NCBI GenBank assembly: GCA_964592645.1
Contig: CAZQFV010000017.1
Location: 1-64,000, forward strand
Length of the DNA stretch: 64,000 nucleotides
Direction of reading: 5' to 3'
Source of the DNA: CAZQFV01 sp964592645
Lineage (GTDB): Bacteria; Chloroflexota; Chloroflexia; DTKN01
In this document: positions 7,438 to 15,692 of the stretch, piece after piece
Position numbering within the stretch: the stretch's first letter is position 1
How the letters are laid out: the number at the start of each line of letters is the position of its first letter
Translations under genes and position numbers: made by a program
The notes under the pieces: generated by a model
Database searches by the model: none
What the model was told of the DNA's origin: nothing
What the model saw: only the letters and a program-made list of their open reading frames with translations

Positions 7438-7441
7438 AACG

Positions 7442-7801
7442 ATGGCGATTACGCTGCGGAAACTGATCGACCAGGTCCGGGATGAGCTCTTGTCCGCTCC
7501 CCAGGAACCCACGCCGGAGGCGCTGTACCCCTTTCTGTTTGTCGAGGAAGTCGAGTTGGAACTCAACGTGGCCATTACGGCGGGAGGCAAGGGCGGCGGC
7601 AAGGTCAGCATCCAGATTGTGGAGCTGGGTGGGGAGACCGCCTACTCCCGCGAGCAGACCCACCGGATCAAGGTCAAGATGACCCCGCTGCTGACCAAGG
7701 ACGAGGTGCGCGCGCAGCTGCAGCAGGACAAAGGGGTGTGGGACCGTATCCAACACCTGGCCCTGGTCGCCGCGACGAAAGAGATTCCGCTCGCCGGATA
7801 G
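7442..7801 (+). CDS. Trypco2 (trypsin-co-occurring domain 2) protein
   Basis: A 119-residue protein starting 4 bases after the CHAT gene, so almost certainly co-transcribed. It matches the Trypco2 family: an N-terminal helix (TLRKLIDQVRDEL), then a strand-rich segment (LFVEEVELELNVAI, Gly-rich turn, KVSIQIVELGG) and a final strand (THRIKVKMTPL). Trypco domains occur in bacterial conflict systems next to trypsin-like or caspase-like proteases with adaptor domains and are thought to be regulatory or target-presenting. The usual partner is a trypsin; here it is CHAT. Start ATG 7442 with GGAGGG about 8 bases upstream. Confidence 0.85.
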   Translation: MAITLRKLIDQVRDELLSAPQEPTPEALYPFLFVEEVELELNVAITAGGKGGGKVSIQIVELGGETAYSREQTHRIKVKMTPLLTKDEVRAQLQQDKGVWDRIQHLALVAATKEIPLAG

Positions 7802-7838
7802 GGCGACGCAGCGCTGGCGGCCCTATTCCCTCCCCGGT

Positions 7839-8357
7839 GTGGCCTACTGTGCCCGCTGCGGGGCTCCTCTTTACGGGCAGACGACCCGCGGGCGACGCTG
7901 CCTGTACTGTTCACGCCGCCGCGACCACGGGAGGGGCCCGGCGCGGGGTGGTTGCGACCTGCCGGGGCTCCATGCTGACAAATGTGAGGCCGCAGGGGCC
8001 CGCCTGTTACAGTTGATCGAGATCCCCGCCGGGGACAAGGAGCAGATCCTGTCCGGGATCGACACCGCACCCCGTCGCAACGGTCCGACGCTGGCTTCGC
8101 TAAAGATGCAGCGCATCAAGTTGCTCTTCAAGGAGGGAGACATAAGCCGTGAGGAATACCTGGCGGACAAGGCGCAGATTCAGGCCGAGATGGCCCGTGT
8201 ATCTCCACCGACGAGTCCGGACCTGACCCGGGCGGCGGACATCCTCACCGACCTGGGCCGGGTGTGGTCCGAGGCTACCAGTGAGCGCACGCAGAAGGTT
8301 CTGCTCCGAGGGGTTTTTGAGGCCATCTTTTTCGATGGTGCAATGATCCCCGATTGA
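7839..8357 (+). pseudogene. C-terminal remnant of a large serine recombinase
   Basis: About 170 residues resembling only the zinc beta-ribbon and coiled-coil end of phage-type serine integrases: YCARCGAPLYG, then CLYCSRRRDHG, then a helical stretch (MQRIKLLFKEGDISREEYL) and a last domain ending AIFFDGAMIPD. The catalytic resolvase domain and its Ser are absent, so the gene is a truncated relic. It lies between the DGR/conflict genes and tRNA-Asp, a usual integration spot, and probably marks how the 1-8 kb region arrived or was rearranged. The GTG at 7839 is formal, not a claimed real start. Confidence 0.75.
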
Positions 8358-8418
8358 ACGCAGTGAGGCCCCAGGCGGCGATGCTGCCGTTCTGGGACCT
8401 CATCAAAAATCGCAGGTG

Positions 8419-8492
8419 CGGGGCCGAGGGGATTCGAACCCCCGATCTCAGCCTTGACAGGGCTGCATGTTAGGCCTCTACACCACGGCCCC
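8419..8492 (-). tRNA. tRNA-Asp (GTC)
   Basis: Read on the minus strand this folds as a full cloverleaf: acceptor GGGGCCG/CGGCCCC, anticodon stem CAGCC/GGCTG with loop CTGTCAA (anticodon GTC), and T arm with GTTCGAATC. The discriminator is G and CCA is not encoded. It has a consensus promoter at 8504-8532. Confidence 0.95.
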
Positions 8493-8503
8493 ACGCGCCC
8501 ACA

Positions 8504-8532
8504 ATGATACCACAGGTGCTGGGAGGTGTCAA
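8504..8532 (-). promoter_or_regulatory. Promoter of tRNA-Asp
   Basis: On the minus strand TTGACA (8532-8527) and TATCAT (8509-8504) are separated by 17 bases, and the tRNA begins 11 bases after the -10. This is a near-consensus sigma-70 promoter. It lies inside what used to be the reading frame of the helicase fragment next to it. Confidence 0.85.
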
Positions 8533-8739
8533 ATAGCCGGTAGCCCGCGCAGGGCGCCATCGCGCTCGAAACGGCACCGCCCCCGCAGCGATGTGACCTG
8601 TCCCCAGCCTCCCTCCCCCCTCTCGCGCCACGCGGCCAAAGCGGCCGGAGAATTGCGGGTCGTCGAGATGGCGACGCGGCGCGGTACCGAAGGCCGTCTT
8701 GCCGCCGGCGGCAGGAGCGATATAGAGGTGGACAGCCAT
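8533..8739 (-). pseudogene. N-terminal fragment of an AddB-like nuclease/helicase
   Basis: The frame begins MAVHLYIAPAAGGKT, which fits the P-loop start of AddB-type or related recombination helicase-nucleases, but the similarity fades within about 20 residues. The frame then stops at the tRNA-Asp promoter. The usual protein exceeds 900 residues, so only a stump remains. It lies 42 bp downstream of the M50 protease gene on the same strand. Assignment rests on the P-loop context only. Confidence 0.4.
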
Positions 8740-8781
8740 CCCGCTTTCTCCTGGAATGTCCCGGCCGGCGCTGGGCGCGGT

Positions 8782-9951
8782 TCAGGGCCCGCCGACGACC
8801 TGCAGCGGGACCGGGGCAAAGGTCAGCAAAAAGATCACGAGCATGGCCACGGCCACGGCCACCTGCCAGGGCTTGAGGGCGGTCAGGTCGTCCAGGGGCA
8901 CGGCCGGCCGGCGGCCGACGAGCAGGATCAGCGCCACCCAGAGGAGCCAGCCGATCCACAGGAGGCTCAGCAGGGCCAGGGCCAGGACGACGGCCCCGGT
9001 GATGTAGCGGGCGCTCCGCCCGAAGAGGGCGTAGGCGATGTGCCCGCCGTCCAGCGTGCCGGCGGGGACCAGGTTCAGGCCGGTGACCATCAGGCCGGCC
9101 CAGCCGGCGTAGGCGATCTGGTGGATGAAGACGTCGACGCCGGTGCCGGGCGGGCAGCCGCGCAGGGCGGCGTGCAGCAGCTCCCAGAAGGTTGCCGGGC
9201 CGGCCCCGCAGCGCGGCAGGAAGTAGCCGAAGTAGGCCGTCTTGATCAGGGCGTAGAGGAGCGAGTTGCCTTCCAGGATAAACATCTCGCCGGACGGCGA
9301 GGGCTGGACGGTGGAGAGCGACAGGCCCAGGATCAACGCCGGGATGGCCACGACCAGGCCGGCGACGGGGCCGGCCAGCCCCAGGGCCAGCAGGTGCCGG
9401 CGGTTCTGCGGCGGGGCCTTCATCTGGATAAAGGCCCCCATGGTGCCCAGCGGGGTGAACGGCAAGGGGATGAAGTAGGGCAGGGTGGCGGGGATGCCCA
9501 GCCGGCGGGAGACAATGTAGTGTCCCAGCTCGTGGGCCAGCAGGATGAGCATCAGCGTGACGGCAAAAGGCCAGCCCGACAGCACGTTCTGCAGGATGGG
9601 GCGCTCTGGAAGCCATTCCATCCCGGCGGTCATGGTGGAGACGACGGTGAGGGCGATCAGGACCAGCGCCAGGGCCACGCGCGGCTGCTGCATGGTCGGC
9701 AGCTCGCCGGGGACGGCCCGGATCACGGTGCGCCCTTCCTCCTCCCGGAAGAGGGGCGTGTAGCCGATGGTCTGGAAGCGCCCCCGCAGGATGGGGTAGG
9801 CCGCGGCGGTGTCCATGAGAAAGTGGCCGTAGAGGTGGACGACGCCGGGGTGATCGCGGTCGAGCAGGGCCTGGCCGATGGTAAAGACGCCGGCCACGGC
9901 CTCGTACAGGGCGGAAGTGAGATCAGGCGTGGGCGCATTGGACTCGGACAA
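8782..9951 (-). CDS. Membrane-embedded M50 (site-2 type) zinc metalloprotease
   Basis: A 389-residue integral membrane protease. The zinc motif HELGH lies in a hydrophobic helix (TLMLILLAHELGHYIVSRRL, around residues 140-144). The family's third ligand motif is LVPAGTLDGGHIAYALFG near the middle. The strongly hydrophobic C-terminal half predicts about six to seven membrane segments. Such proteases cut transmembrane or membrane-proximal substrates such as anti-sigma factors and signal-peptide remnants; no substrate gene is adjacent. No ATG occurs near the N terminus. TTG 9951 is chosen because AGGAGG stands 5 bases before it; a TTG at 9993 is possible. The soluble N-terminal ~90 residues are not recognised. 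Confidence 0.88.
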   Translation of the reverse strand: MSESNAPTPDLTSALYEAVAGVFTIGQALLDRDHPGVVHLYGHFLMDTAAAYPILRGRFQTIGYTPLFREEEGRTVIRAVPGELPTMQQPRVALALVLIALTVVSTMTAGMEWLPERPILQNVLSGWPFAVTLMLILLAHELGHYIVSRRLGIPATLPYFIPLPFTPLGTMGAFIQMKAPPQNRRHLLALGLAGPVAGLVVAIPALILGLSLSTVQPSPSGEMFILEGNSLLYALIKTAYFGYFLPRCGAGPATFWELLHAALRGCPPGTGVDVFIHQIAYAGWAGLMVTGLNLVPAGTLDGGHIAYALFGRSARYITGAVVLALALLSLLWIGWLLWVALILLVGRRPAVPLDDLTALKPWQVAVAVAMLVIFLLTFAPVPLQVVGGP

Positions 9952-10058
9952 ACGGGCCTCCTGGGTCGAAACGGCTCCTCTTGGTTGGGCCAAACAAGTT
10001 TTCTTTGTGCCGTTGTGGTCGGCAAACAGCAGTTCTTTGCGCCTTCGTGGTTGGGTTC

Positions 10059-12593
10059 CTACTGCGGCGCGCCCACCCGGTAGATCTGCACCCCGGGCGC
10101 TTCAAAGACCAGCGTGCCCAGTTGGGCGAACTTGGCCAGGGACTCGGGCGGGTAGGCGGACAGCTCCTGGGAACCGATAAAGACATAAGAGACTTCATAC
10201 TGCGCCAATAGCTGGCGGGCCTCGGCCGGGTTGTCGGTCTTGTAGATGCGCCTGGCGGCCTCGGCGCGGGGCGTGATCTCTGCCAGAGCCGCGGGCTGGC
10301 CGCCGCGCCACTGCAGTTCGTGGCCGTCCCAGCCGAGCAGGGTCGGCCGGCCGGTGGCGGCGGAGACCCGGCCGGCGTAGCCCCAGTCCGAGCCCACCGT
10401 TTCCAGGACGACGGCGTCGGGCGCGGCGTTGTCCTGCAGCCAGCGCACCCCGGCATAGTCGCCCGGGTAGCTCTGCTGCATGTAGGCCAGGCCGTCCAGG
10501 TTCCAGGGGCGCGCCTCGCGCAGCGCCATCTGCAGGGCGGCGCTGGGATAGACCAGCCCGCCGGCCAGGAGCAGAGCCAACGGCAGCGCCCAGGCCAGGC
10601 GCGGGAGGGAGCGCCGCAGGTGGGTGCGCAGCACCTCGCCCACGCTCCAGGCGCCGGCGATGGCCAGCATCATCCAGACCTGGTAGTAGAACTTGAAGAC
10701 GGTGTTCATACGGCTCTCGAAGATGTCGCGCAGGTAGACCACCTCGCAGCCCCAGGCCAGGAGCAGGGCCAGCATGAGCAGGAGCAGGGCGAACGCTTCG
10801 GCCGGCCGGCTTTTGCCCAGCAGCCCCCAGCCCAGCACCAGCAGCGGCACGATCATCAGCAGCGGAAAGCCCAGCGCGATGGACAGGACGGCAAAGAGGC
10901 CGACGGCGACCCATTCCCAGGGGCGCACGCGGAGGCGCTTGGCGAAGGCGTGGCCGATGAACCAGGTGAGCGCCGGGTAGAGCGGCAGCCCTACGATCAC
11001 CAGGAAGGTGTAGAGCGAGGTCTTGTCCCACAGCACCGGGCCGAGCGTCTGCAGCAGCTTGGAGAAGCCCGGCACTTTGGCCAGCGCGCCCAGGAGGGGC
11101 GTGGCCAATACTTCCGCCGGGACCTCCCGGCTGCCGACGAGCGAGCGAAAGGTGAGGTAAAAGGGCAGGTACAGGGCGATCGCCAGCCCGACGACGATGC
11201 CCAGGTCGCGCAGCAGCGCCAGGGTGTCCCGCCGGCTCCGGGGCTCCTGTGTGTCCTTGCGCCAGCGCCAGACCCAGGCGGCGATGTAGAGCAGCAGGTA
11301 GGTCGGAAAGTCCCAGGAGTTGGCCACGTAGAGGCTGCCCAGCACCATGGCGTTGAGCGCCAGGAAGAGCCACGACCAGCGGTCCGGGCGGTCGCCGGGC
11401 GCGCCCAGCCGGAACGCCGCCCGGCCGCGCTCCGGCGAGAGGACCAGGTTCAGGGCCATGGCCATGGCCAGCAGCGTCAGCGGCAGGCTCATCACATGGG
11501 GGTGCATGTCGCCCAGGTAGAAGGAGAAAAAGGGGAACTCGGTGATGGCGTACGAACGTTGGACCTGCTCGGGGGTGACCAAGCGTCGCCAGCCCCATAG
11601 GGCCGCCCCGACCTGGCCGCGGGCCTGGATCTGCTGCACCGCTTCCCAGGTGGGCCGCTCGTCCCACAGCACCCGCGAGGGCCACCACCAATAGTCCTGC
11701 GATTGCCATGGCGGGCCGCCGACCTGGATGGTGTCCCAGACGCCGCCGAAATCGCCCCCGGTGTTGACGGCGTGGCCCAGGGAGACCGGCCCCGTGGCTC
11801 CCGCCAGGCGGGCCCGCAGGACGGTAGCCATCTCCCCGGCGTCCAGGGCCACGACCTGGGGGTTGCCGGCGATCGTCTCCAGGGCCCCGGCCTGGTTGCC
11901 CACGAACATGGCCAGGACCAGGGCCAGCGCGCCGACAAACGCGGCGCGGCGGCGCGCGGCCGCCTCCATGGCCAACGTCAGGTTGTAGCCCAGGCTGAAG
12001 CAGCCGGTGGCGGCCAGGGCCAGGAGGGTGGCCAGGTTGAGGTTAAAGGCCAGGGAAGCGGGCAGCCCCGCAAGCAGGGCCAGCGAGGCGGCCGTAAAGT
12101 AGCCAAAGTAGTAGTAGTTGATGCTGTAGCCCGAGAGCCAGGGGTCCTGCGGGGGGAGCGCCTTGCTCTGCATGATGCCGTTGAGGAAGGCCAGGTCCAT
12201 GGGCTGCTCGGTGTGCGAGAGGGCCGGCCCGCCCCAGGGGCCGTAGATGCGCAGCACGGCCCCGGCGAAGAGGAGAAGGGCAAAGAGCAGCTCGTAGAGC
12301 AGCACCAGCCGCCAGCGCTCGCGCAGAAAGGCGCGGATCGAACGGTCTTTCCAGAAGACGATCCCCGAGAGGACGGCCACCGCGGCCAGGCACAGCACGA
12401 GCAGACCGCGCCCATAGGAGGCCAGTTGCCACATGCCCAGGAACCAGGCCAGGAAGGCCGGCAGGAGGATGCCCAGCGCCCGGGCCAAGGGGTAGCCCCG
12501 GTCCGGCAGGTGCCGCAACAGCGCCAGCGTCAGCGGCAGGGCGATCAGGGTCAGGATCTCCAGGATGAACCACCATACGACCAGGGACAGCAT
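10059..12593 (-). CDS. DUF2298 (Chlor_Arch_YYY) multispanning membrane protein
   Basis: An 844-residue protein with more than a dozen predicted membrane helices. The family name comes from the Tyr-rich motif seen here as SINYYYFGYFTAASLALL. A luminal-type loop contains DFPTYLLLY and a C-terminal soluble part (~residues 700-844) ends near EAPGVQIYRVG. Members resemble GT-C glycosyltransferases in overall layout and are found mainly in Chloroflexota and Archaea, which is the main taxonomic clue in this window. The donor and acceptor are unknown. ATG 12593 gives a clean membrane start (MLSLVVWWFILEIL); a GTG at 12632 would add 13 residues. It is transcribed divergently from the yceD-rpmF-fab cluster with its own promoter at 12666-12694. 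Confidence 0.9.
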   Translation of the reverse strand: MLSLVVWWFILEILTLIALPLTLALLRHLPDRGYPLARALGILLPAFLAWFLGMWQLASYGRGLLVLCLAAVAVLSGIVFWKDRSIRAFLRERWRLVLLYELLFALLLFAGAVLRIYGPWGGPALSHTEQPMDLAFLNGIMQSKALPPQDPWLSGYSINYYYFGYFTAASLALLAGLPASLAFNLNLATLLALAATGCFSLGYNLTLAMEAAARRRAAFVGALALVLAMFVGNQAGALETIAGNPQVVALDAGEMATVLRARLAGATGPVSLGHAVNTGGDFGGVWDTIQVGGPPWQSQDYWWWPSRVLWDERPTWEAVQQIQARGQVGAALWGWRRLVTPEQVQRSYAITEFPFFSFYLGDMHPHVMSLPLTLLAMAMALNLVLSPERGRAAFRLGAPGDRPDRWSWLFLALNAMVLGSLYVANSWDFPTYLLLYIAAWVWRWRKDTQEPRSRRDTLALLRDLGIVVGLAIALYLPFYLTFRSLVGSREVPAEVLATPLLGALAKVPGFSKLLQTLGPVLWDKTSLYTFLVIVGLPLYPALTWFIGHAFAKRLRVRPWEWVAVGLFAVLSIALGFPLLMIVPLLVLGWGLLGKSRPAEAFALLLLMLALLLAWGCEVVYLRDIFESRMNTVFKFYYQVWMMLAIAGAWSVGEVLRTHLRRSLPRLAWALPLALLLAGGLVYPSAALQMALREARPWNLDGLAYMQQSYPGDYAGVRWLQDNAAPDAVVLETVGSDWGYAGRVSAATGRPTLLGWDGHELQWRGGQPAALAEITPRAEAARRIYKTDNPAEARQLLAQYEVSYVFIGSQELSAYPPESLAKFAQLGTLVFEAPGVQIYRVGAPQ

Positions 12594-12665
12594 CGTGTAG
12601 ATCCTCGGGAGAAAGGCGGCCGGACAGTTCACCGGCTCCTGCTTCCCGTCTCTTGTTTCCGCGCC

Positions 12666-12694
12666 ATTGTACTACAGTCTGTTCCCCCCCGCAA
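12666..12694 (-). promoter_or_regulatory. Promoter of the DUF2298 gene
   Basis: On the minus strand TTGCGG (12694-12689), a 17-base spacer, then TACAAT (12671-12666). It stands 72 bases before the ATG at 12593 and is back-to-back with the promoter at 12704-12732. Confidence 0.6.
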
Positions 12695-12703
12695 CATGCC
12701 AAT

Positions 12704-12732
12704 TTGCATAATCGCCATGGTTGTAGTAAAAT
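12704..12732 (+). promoter_or_regulatory. Promoter of the yceD-rpmF-fab cluster
   Basis: TTGCAT (12704-12709), 17-base spacer, TAAAAT (12727-12732), 63 bases before the DUF177 start. It is the only good sigma-70 candidate between the divergent genes in this direction. Confidence 0.65.
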
Positions 12733-12795
12733 AGGCGCCATCGAGTGGGGCGGAAGCGTCCCACTCGTTCCGGGTATAGGCCCGGGAGGTGGGCG

Positions 12796-13323
12796 ATGAT
12801 GCGCTACAATGTGGCCACGCTCCTGCGCTCGCCCGTGGGGACGACGCGCGCCTACGAGATCGCCGAGGAAGAGTTCCAGGCCGACGATCTCCTGGTCAGG
12901 AGTCTGCGCGGCAAGGTGCTGCTGACTCGCTTGCGGGAAAACGTGCTGCTGCAGGGGGCGCTCGATGGCACGGTGACGCTGGAGTGCGGTCGCTGCCTGG
13001 AGCCCTACGAGCAGCCGCTGCACATGGAAATGGAGGTCGTGTTCCAGCCGAGCGTGGCGATCCTGACGGGTGAGCCGTTGCCGCCGCCGGAGGATGACAG
13101 CGTCTATATGATCGATGGGCATCACATCGTCGATTTGGACGAGGCCGTGCGCGAACAGGTGCTGCTGAACCTGCCGATACGGCCGTTGTGCCGGCCGGAC
13201 TGCGCCGGGCTGTGCCCCATCTGTGGCCAGAACCTGAACCTTGGCCCCTGTCCCGGGCACGGTGAACAGACGGACGAGCGGCTGGCCGTCCTGGCGGCGC
13301 TGCTCGAGCCCAAGAAAGAGTAG
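12796..13323 (+). CDS. DUF177 (YceD-like) protein
   Basis: A 175-residue protein of the DUF177/YceD family, which almost always precedes rpmF and, in bacteria and plastids, is linked to 23S rRNA accumulation. Features seen are the CGRCLEPYEQPLHMEME strand with a CxxC pair, the acidic loop after LTGEPLPPPEDD, the conserved HHIVDLDEAVREQVLLNLP helix, and the C-terminal CRPDCAGLCPICGQNLN cluster of cysteines. Start: two consecutive ATGs (12796, 12799) follow GGGAGGT; the first is used. It is followed after 20 bp by rpmF, the standard neighbour. Confidence 0.92.
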   Translation: MMRYNVATLLRSPVGTTRAYEIAEEEFQADDLLVRSLRGKVLLTRLRENVLLQGALDGTVTLECGRCLEPYEQPLHMEMEVVFQPSVAILTGEPLPPPEDDSVYMIDGHHIVDLDEAVREQVLLNLPIRPLCRPDCAGLCPICGQNLNLGPCPGHGEQTDERLAVLAALLEPKKE

Positions 13324-13343
13324 CTGAAAAGAGAGGTATGCTG

Positions 13344-13541
13344 ATGGGGGCTTTGCCAAAGAAAAGGATTTCGCGTCATCGGCGGGGTGGGCGCCGCAGC
13401 CACCAGGCGCTCAAGGCGCGTCAGATGGCGGTCTGCCCGCAGTGCGGCGACCTGACCCTGCCGCACAGCGTCTGTCGGTCCTGCGGCACCTACAAGGGCG
13501 CCCAGGTACTGAAGGTCAAAGAGGAGAAGAAAGGCAAGTAG
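13344..13541 (+). CDS. rpmF: 50S ribosomal protein L32
   Basis: A 65-residue protein with the L32 hallmark start GALPKKRISRHRRGGRRSHQ and a zinc ribbon, CPQCGDLTLPHSVCRSCGTY (four Cys). It belongs to the large ribosomal subunit near the peptidyl-transferase exit side. An ATG at 13338 lies too close to the GAGAGG ribosome site, so ATG 13344, 7 bases after it, is preferred. It is flanked by DUF177 upstream and fabH downstream, the common bacterial arrangement. The zinc-binding form, not the Cys-free paralogue, is encoded. Confidence 0.97.
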   Translation: MGALPKKRISRHRRGGRRSHQALKARQMAVCPQCGDLTLPHSVCRSCGTYKGAQVLKVKEEKKGK

Positions 13542-13570
13542 CGGGCAGGATATTTCCTGGCCCAGAAAAA

Positions 13571-13658
13571 GACAGGGGATCGCCGGTGATCTCCGCCTTT
13601 GAGCGCAAGCCAGGCAAGGTGGTACGATAGGCCGGCCCCCTGTCTTCTTCTATTTTTT
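13571..13658 (+). ncRNA. Structured leader / attenuator candidate before fabH
   Basis: A long stem can form between GACAGGGG (13571-13578) plus GCCGG (13582-13586) and CCGGC (13632-13636) plus CCCCTGTC (13637-13644), interrupted only by a 3-base bulge. A U-rich run (TTCTTCTATTTTTT, 13645-13658) follows, so it looks like a terminator with a large ordered apical region of about 45 bases. That region contains a possible inner hairpin (GCCT...AGGC) and AGGTGGTAC, which resembles part of a T-box antiterminator but without the rest of one. It sits between rpmF and fabH and may attenuate fatty-acid genes. Class unknown. Confidence 0.45.
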
Positions 13659-13682
13659 CAAAAAGAACCTGGGGGGAATCGC

Positions 13683-14672
13683 ATGGCGCAGTACGCCGCC
13701 ATCGCCGGCTGGGGCATGTATCTGCCGCAGCGGGTGTTGACCAACCAGGACCTGGAACGGATGGTGGACACCTCCGACGAGTGGATCCGCACCCGCACCG
13801 GCATCAGCGAACGACGGCTGCTGGACGAGGGCGAGGCGACCTCGAGCATGGCCATCCGCGCCGCCCGGCAGGCCCTGGAGCGGGCCGATCTCTCCCCCTT
13901 CTCCGTCGATCTAATCATTGTCGCCACCTCCACGCCCGACTATGCCTTCCCGGCGACGGCCTGCCTGGTGCAGGACGCCATCGGGGCCATCCATGCGGCC
14001 GCCTTCGACCTGGAGGCCGCCTGCTCGGGTTTTATCTATGCCCTCGCCGTGGGCACGAACCTGGTGCGCAGCGGCGCGTACCGGAACGTCCTGGTCATCG
14101 CCGCCGATACCCTCTCGCGCGTCACCAACTGGCAAGACCGCAACACCTGCATCCTGTTCGGCGACGGGGCGGGCGCGGTGGTGCTGCGGGCGACGACGCG
14201 GCGGCGCGGGTTGCTGGCCTGCACGCTGGGCGCCTACGGCGCCGGCCGCGATCTGATCATCCAGCCGGCCGGCGGCAGCGCCCGTCCGGCCACCGCCGAG
14301 ACCGTGGCCACCGGCCAGCACTTTATCCACATGCAGGGCAACGAGGTCTTTCGCTTTGCCGTGCGCACCATGGGCCAGGCCGTCCAGGAGGTGCTGGAAA
14401 AGGCCGCGCTGCCGATCGCGGACGTGGCCCTCTTTGTGCCCCACCAGGCCAACCTGCGCATCATCGAGGCCCTGGCGGCGCGCTTGGAACTGCCCCGCGA
14501 GCGCGTCTGGGTCAATATCGATCGCTACGGCAACATGTCCGCGGCGACGGTGCCCGTGTCGATCTGCGAGGCGGCGGAGGCCGGCCGGCTCCACGACGGC
14601 GACCGCATCGTGGCCGTGGCCTTTGGCTCGGGCCTGACATGGGGGGCCGCGGTCATCGAGTGGGGGCTCTAG
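13683..14672 (+). CDS. fabH: 3-oxoacyl-ACP synthase III (KAS III)
   Basis: A 329-residue condensing enzyme that joins an acyl-CoA primer with malonyl-ACP to start type II fatty-acid synthesis in the cytoplasm. The catalytic triad is visible: Cys114 in EAACSGF, His in FVPHQAN and Asn in YGNMSAATVPVS. The N terminus (WIRTRTGISERR) is the CoA-binding region typical of the family. Length matches known FabH. ATG 13683 follows a GGGGGAA sequence. It heads a fabH-fabD-fabG-fabG-like series and lies behind the candidate attenuator at 13571-13658. Confidence 0.95.
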   Translation: MAQYAAIAGWGMYLPQRVLTNQDLERMVDTSDEWIRTRTGISERRLLDEGEATSSMAIRAARQALERADLSPFSVDLIIVATSTPDYAFPATACLVQDAIGAIHAAAFDLEAACSGFIYALAVGTNLVRSGAYRNVLVIAADTLSRVTNWQDRNTCILFGDGAGAVVLRATTRRRGLLACTLGAYGAGRDLIIQPAGGSARPATAETVATGQHFIHMQGNEVFRFAVRTMGQAVQEVLEKAALPIADVALFVPHQANLRIIEALAARLELPRERVWVNIDRYGNMSAATVPVSICEAAEAGRLHDGDRIVAVAFGSGLTWGAAVIEWGL

Positions 14673-14702
14673 CGAGGACTCTTGCCAAGCAAGGAGGTAT
14701 CG

Positions 14703-15665
14703 ATGCTCAGCGATTCGCCACCGACAGCCTGGCTCTTTCCCGGGCAGGGCTCGCAGGCGGTGGGCATGGGACGGGACCTGGCCGAGGCTTTCCCGGCGGT
14801 GGCCGCGCTGTACGCCCAGGCCGATGCCCTCCTGGGCGTGCCCCTTGCCGAGATCTGCTTTCGGGGGCCGGAAGAGGTGCTCACGCAGACGATCAACGCC
14901 CAGCCGGCCATCCTGACGACCAGCGTGGCCGTGCTGCTGGCCTTGGGCGGGCGGCTCGACGAGGCCGGCCGGCTGCTCCTGCCGGAGCGGCTGCCCTGCC
15001 CGGCGTTCGTGGCCGGCCACAGCCTGGGGGAGTACACCGCCCTGGTGGCCGCGGGCGCGTTGTCGTTCCCCGCTGCCCTGCGTCTGGTGCGCGAGCGCGG
15101 CCGGCTGATGGGCGAGGCCCGCGCCGGCACGATGGCCGCGGTCATGGGGCTGGAGGAGTCGGCGCTGGAGGAGGTCTGCCGCTCCTGCGGGCTGGACGAA
15201 CCGCTGGTCATCGCCAACTACAACTGCCCCGGGCAGTTGGTGCTCAGCGGGGCCGGCGCGGCGGTGGAGCGGGCGCTGAACGCGTCCCGGGACAGGGGGG
15301 CCAAGCGGGTCGTGCCGCTGAAGGTCAGCGCCGCCTTTCACTCCCCGCTGATGGCCGAGGCGGCCCAGGGGCTGGCGCGCGCCATCGAGGCGGCCGAGTT
15401 TCTGCCGGCACGCATCCCCGTGGTGGCCAACAGCTCGGCCCGGACGATCAGCGCCCCATTGGAGGTCGGCGAGGAGCTGGTGGCCCAGGTCTGCGCGCCG
15501 GTCCGCTGGACGGCCGGCCTGCAGGCGATGTGGGCGCAGGGCGTGCGGCGCTTTGTCGAGATCGGCCCGGGCACGGTGTTGAGCGGCCTTGTGCGCCGGA
15601 CCCTGCCCGAGGCCGAGACCCAGGCGCTGGGTACGCTCGCGCAGGTGCAATCGCTCTTGGGCTAA
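14703..15665 (+). CDS. fabD: Malonyl-CoA:ACP transacylase
   Basis: A 320-residue acyltransferase that loads malonyl groups from CoA onto acyl-carrier protein. The oxyanion loop FPGQGSQAVGMG and the nucleophile elbow GHSLGEYTALVAAGAL (Ser107) are intact. VPLKVSAAFHSPLM carries the catalytic His. ATG 14703 is chosen over an upstream TTG because a perfect AGGAGGT lies at 14692-14698. It starts 30 bp after fabH and is followed 27 bp later by fabG. Confidence 0.95.
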   Translation: MLSDSPPTAWLFPGQGSQAVGMGRDLAEAFPAVAALYAQADALLGVPLAEICFRGPEEVLTQTINAQPAILTTSVAVLLALGGRLDEAGRLLLPERLPCPAFVAGHSLGEYTALVAAGALSFPAALRLVRERGRLMGEARAGTMAAVMGLEESALEEVCRSCGLDEPLVIANYNCPGQLVLSGAGAAVERALNASRDRGAKRVVPLKVSAAFHSPLMAEAAQGLARAIEAAEFLPARIPVVANSSARTISAPLEVGEELVAQVCAPVRWTAGLQAMWAQGVRRFVEIGPGTVLSGLVRRTLPEAETQALGTLAQVQSLLG

Positions 15666-15692
15666 AGGACTAAGCGGAGCGGAGGTGCGGCC

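Noticed and set aside
13587..13658. T-box riboswitch before fabH
   Set aside because: AGGTGGTAC resembles the T-box core, but there is no specifier loop, the motif lies inside the terminator-like hairpin, and fabH is not an aminoacyl-tRNA gene.
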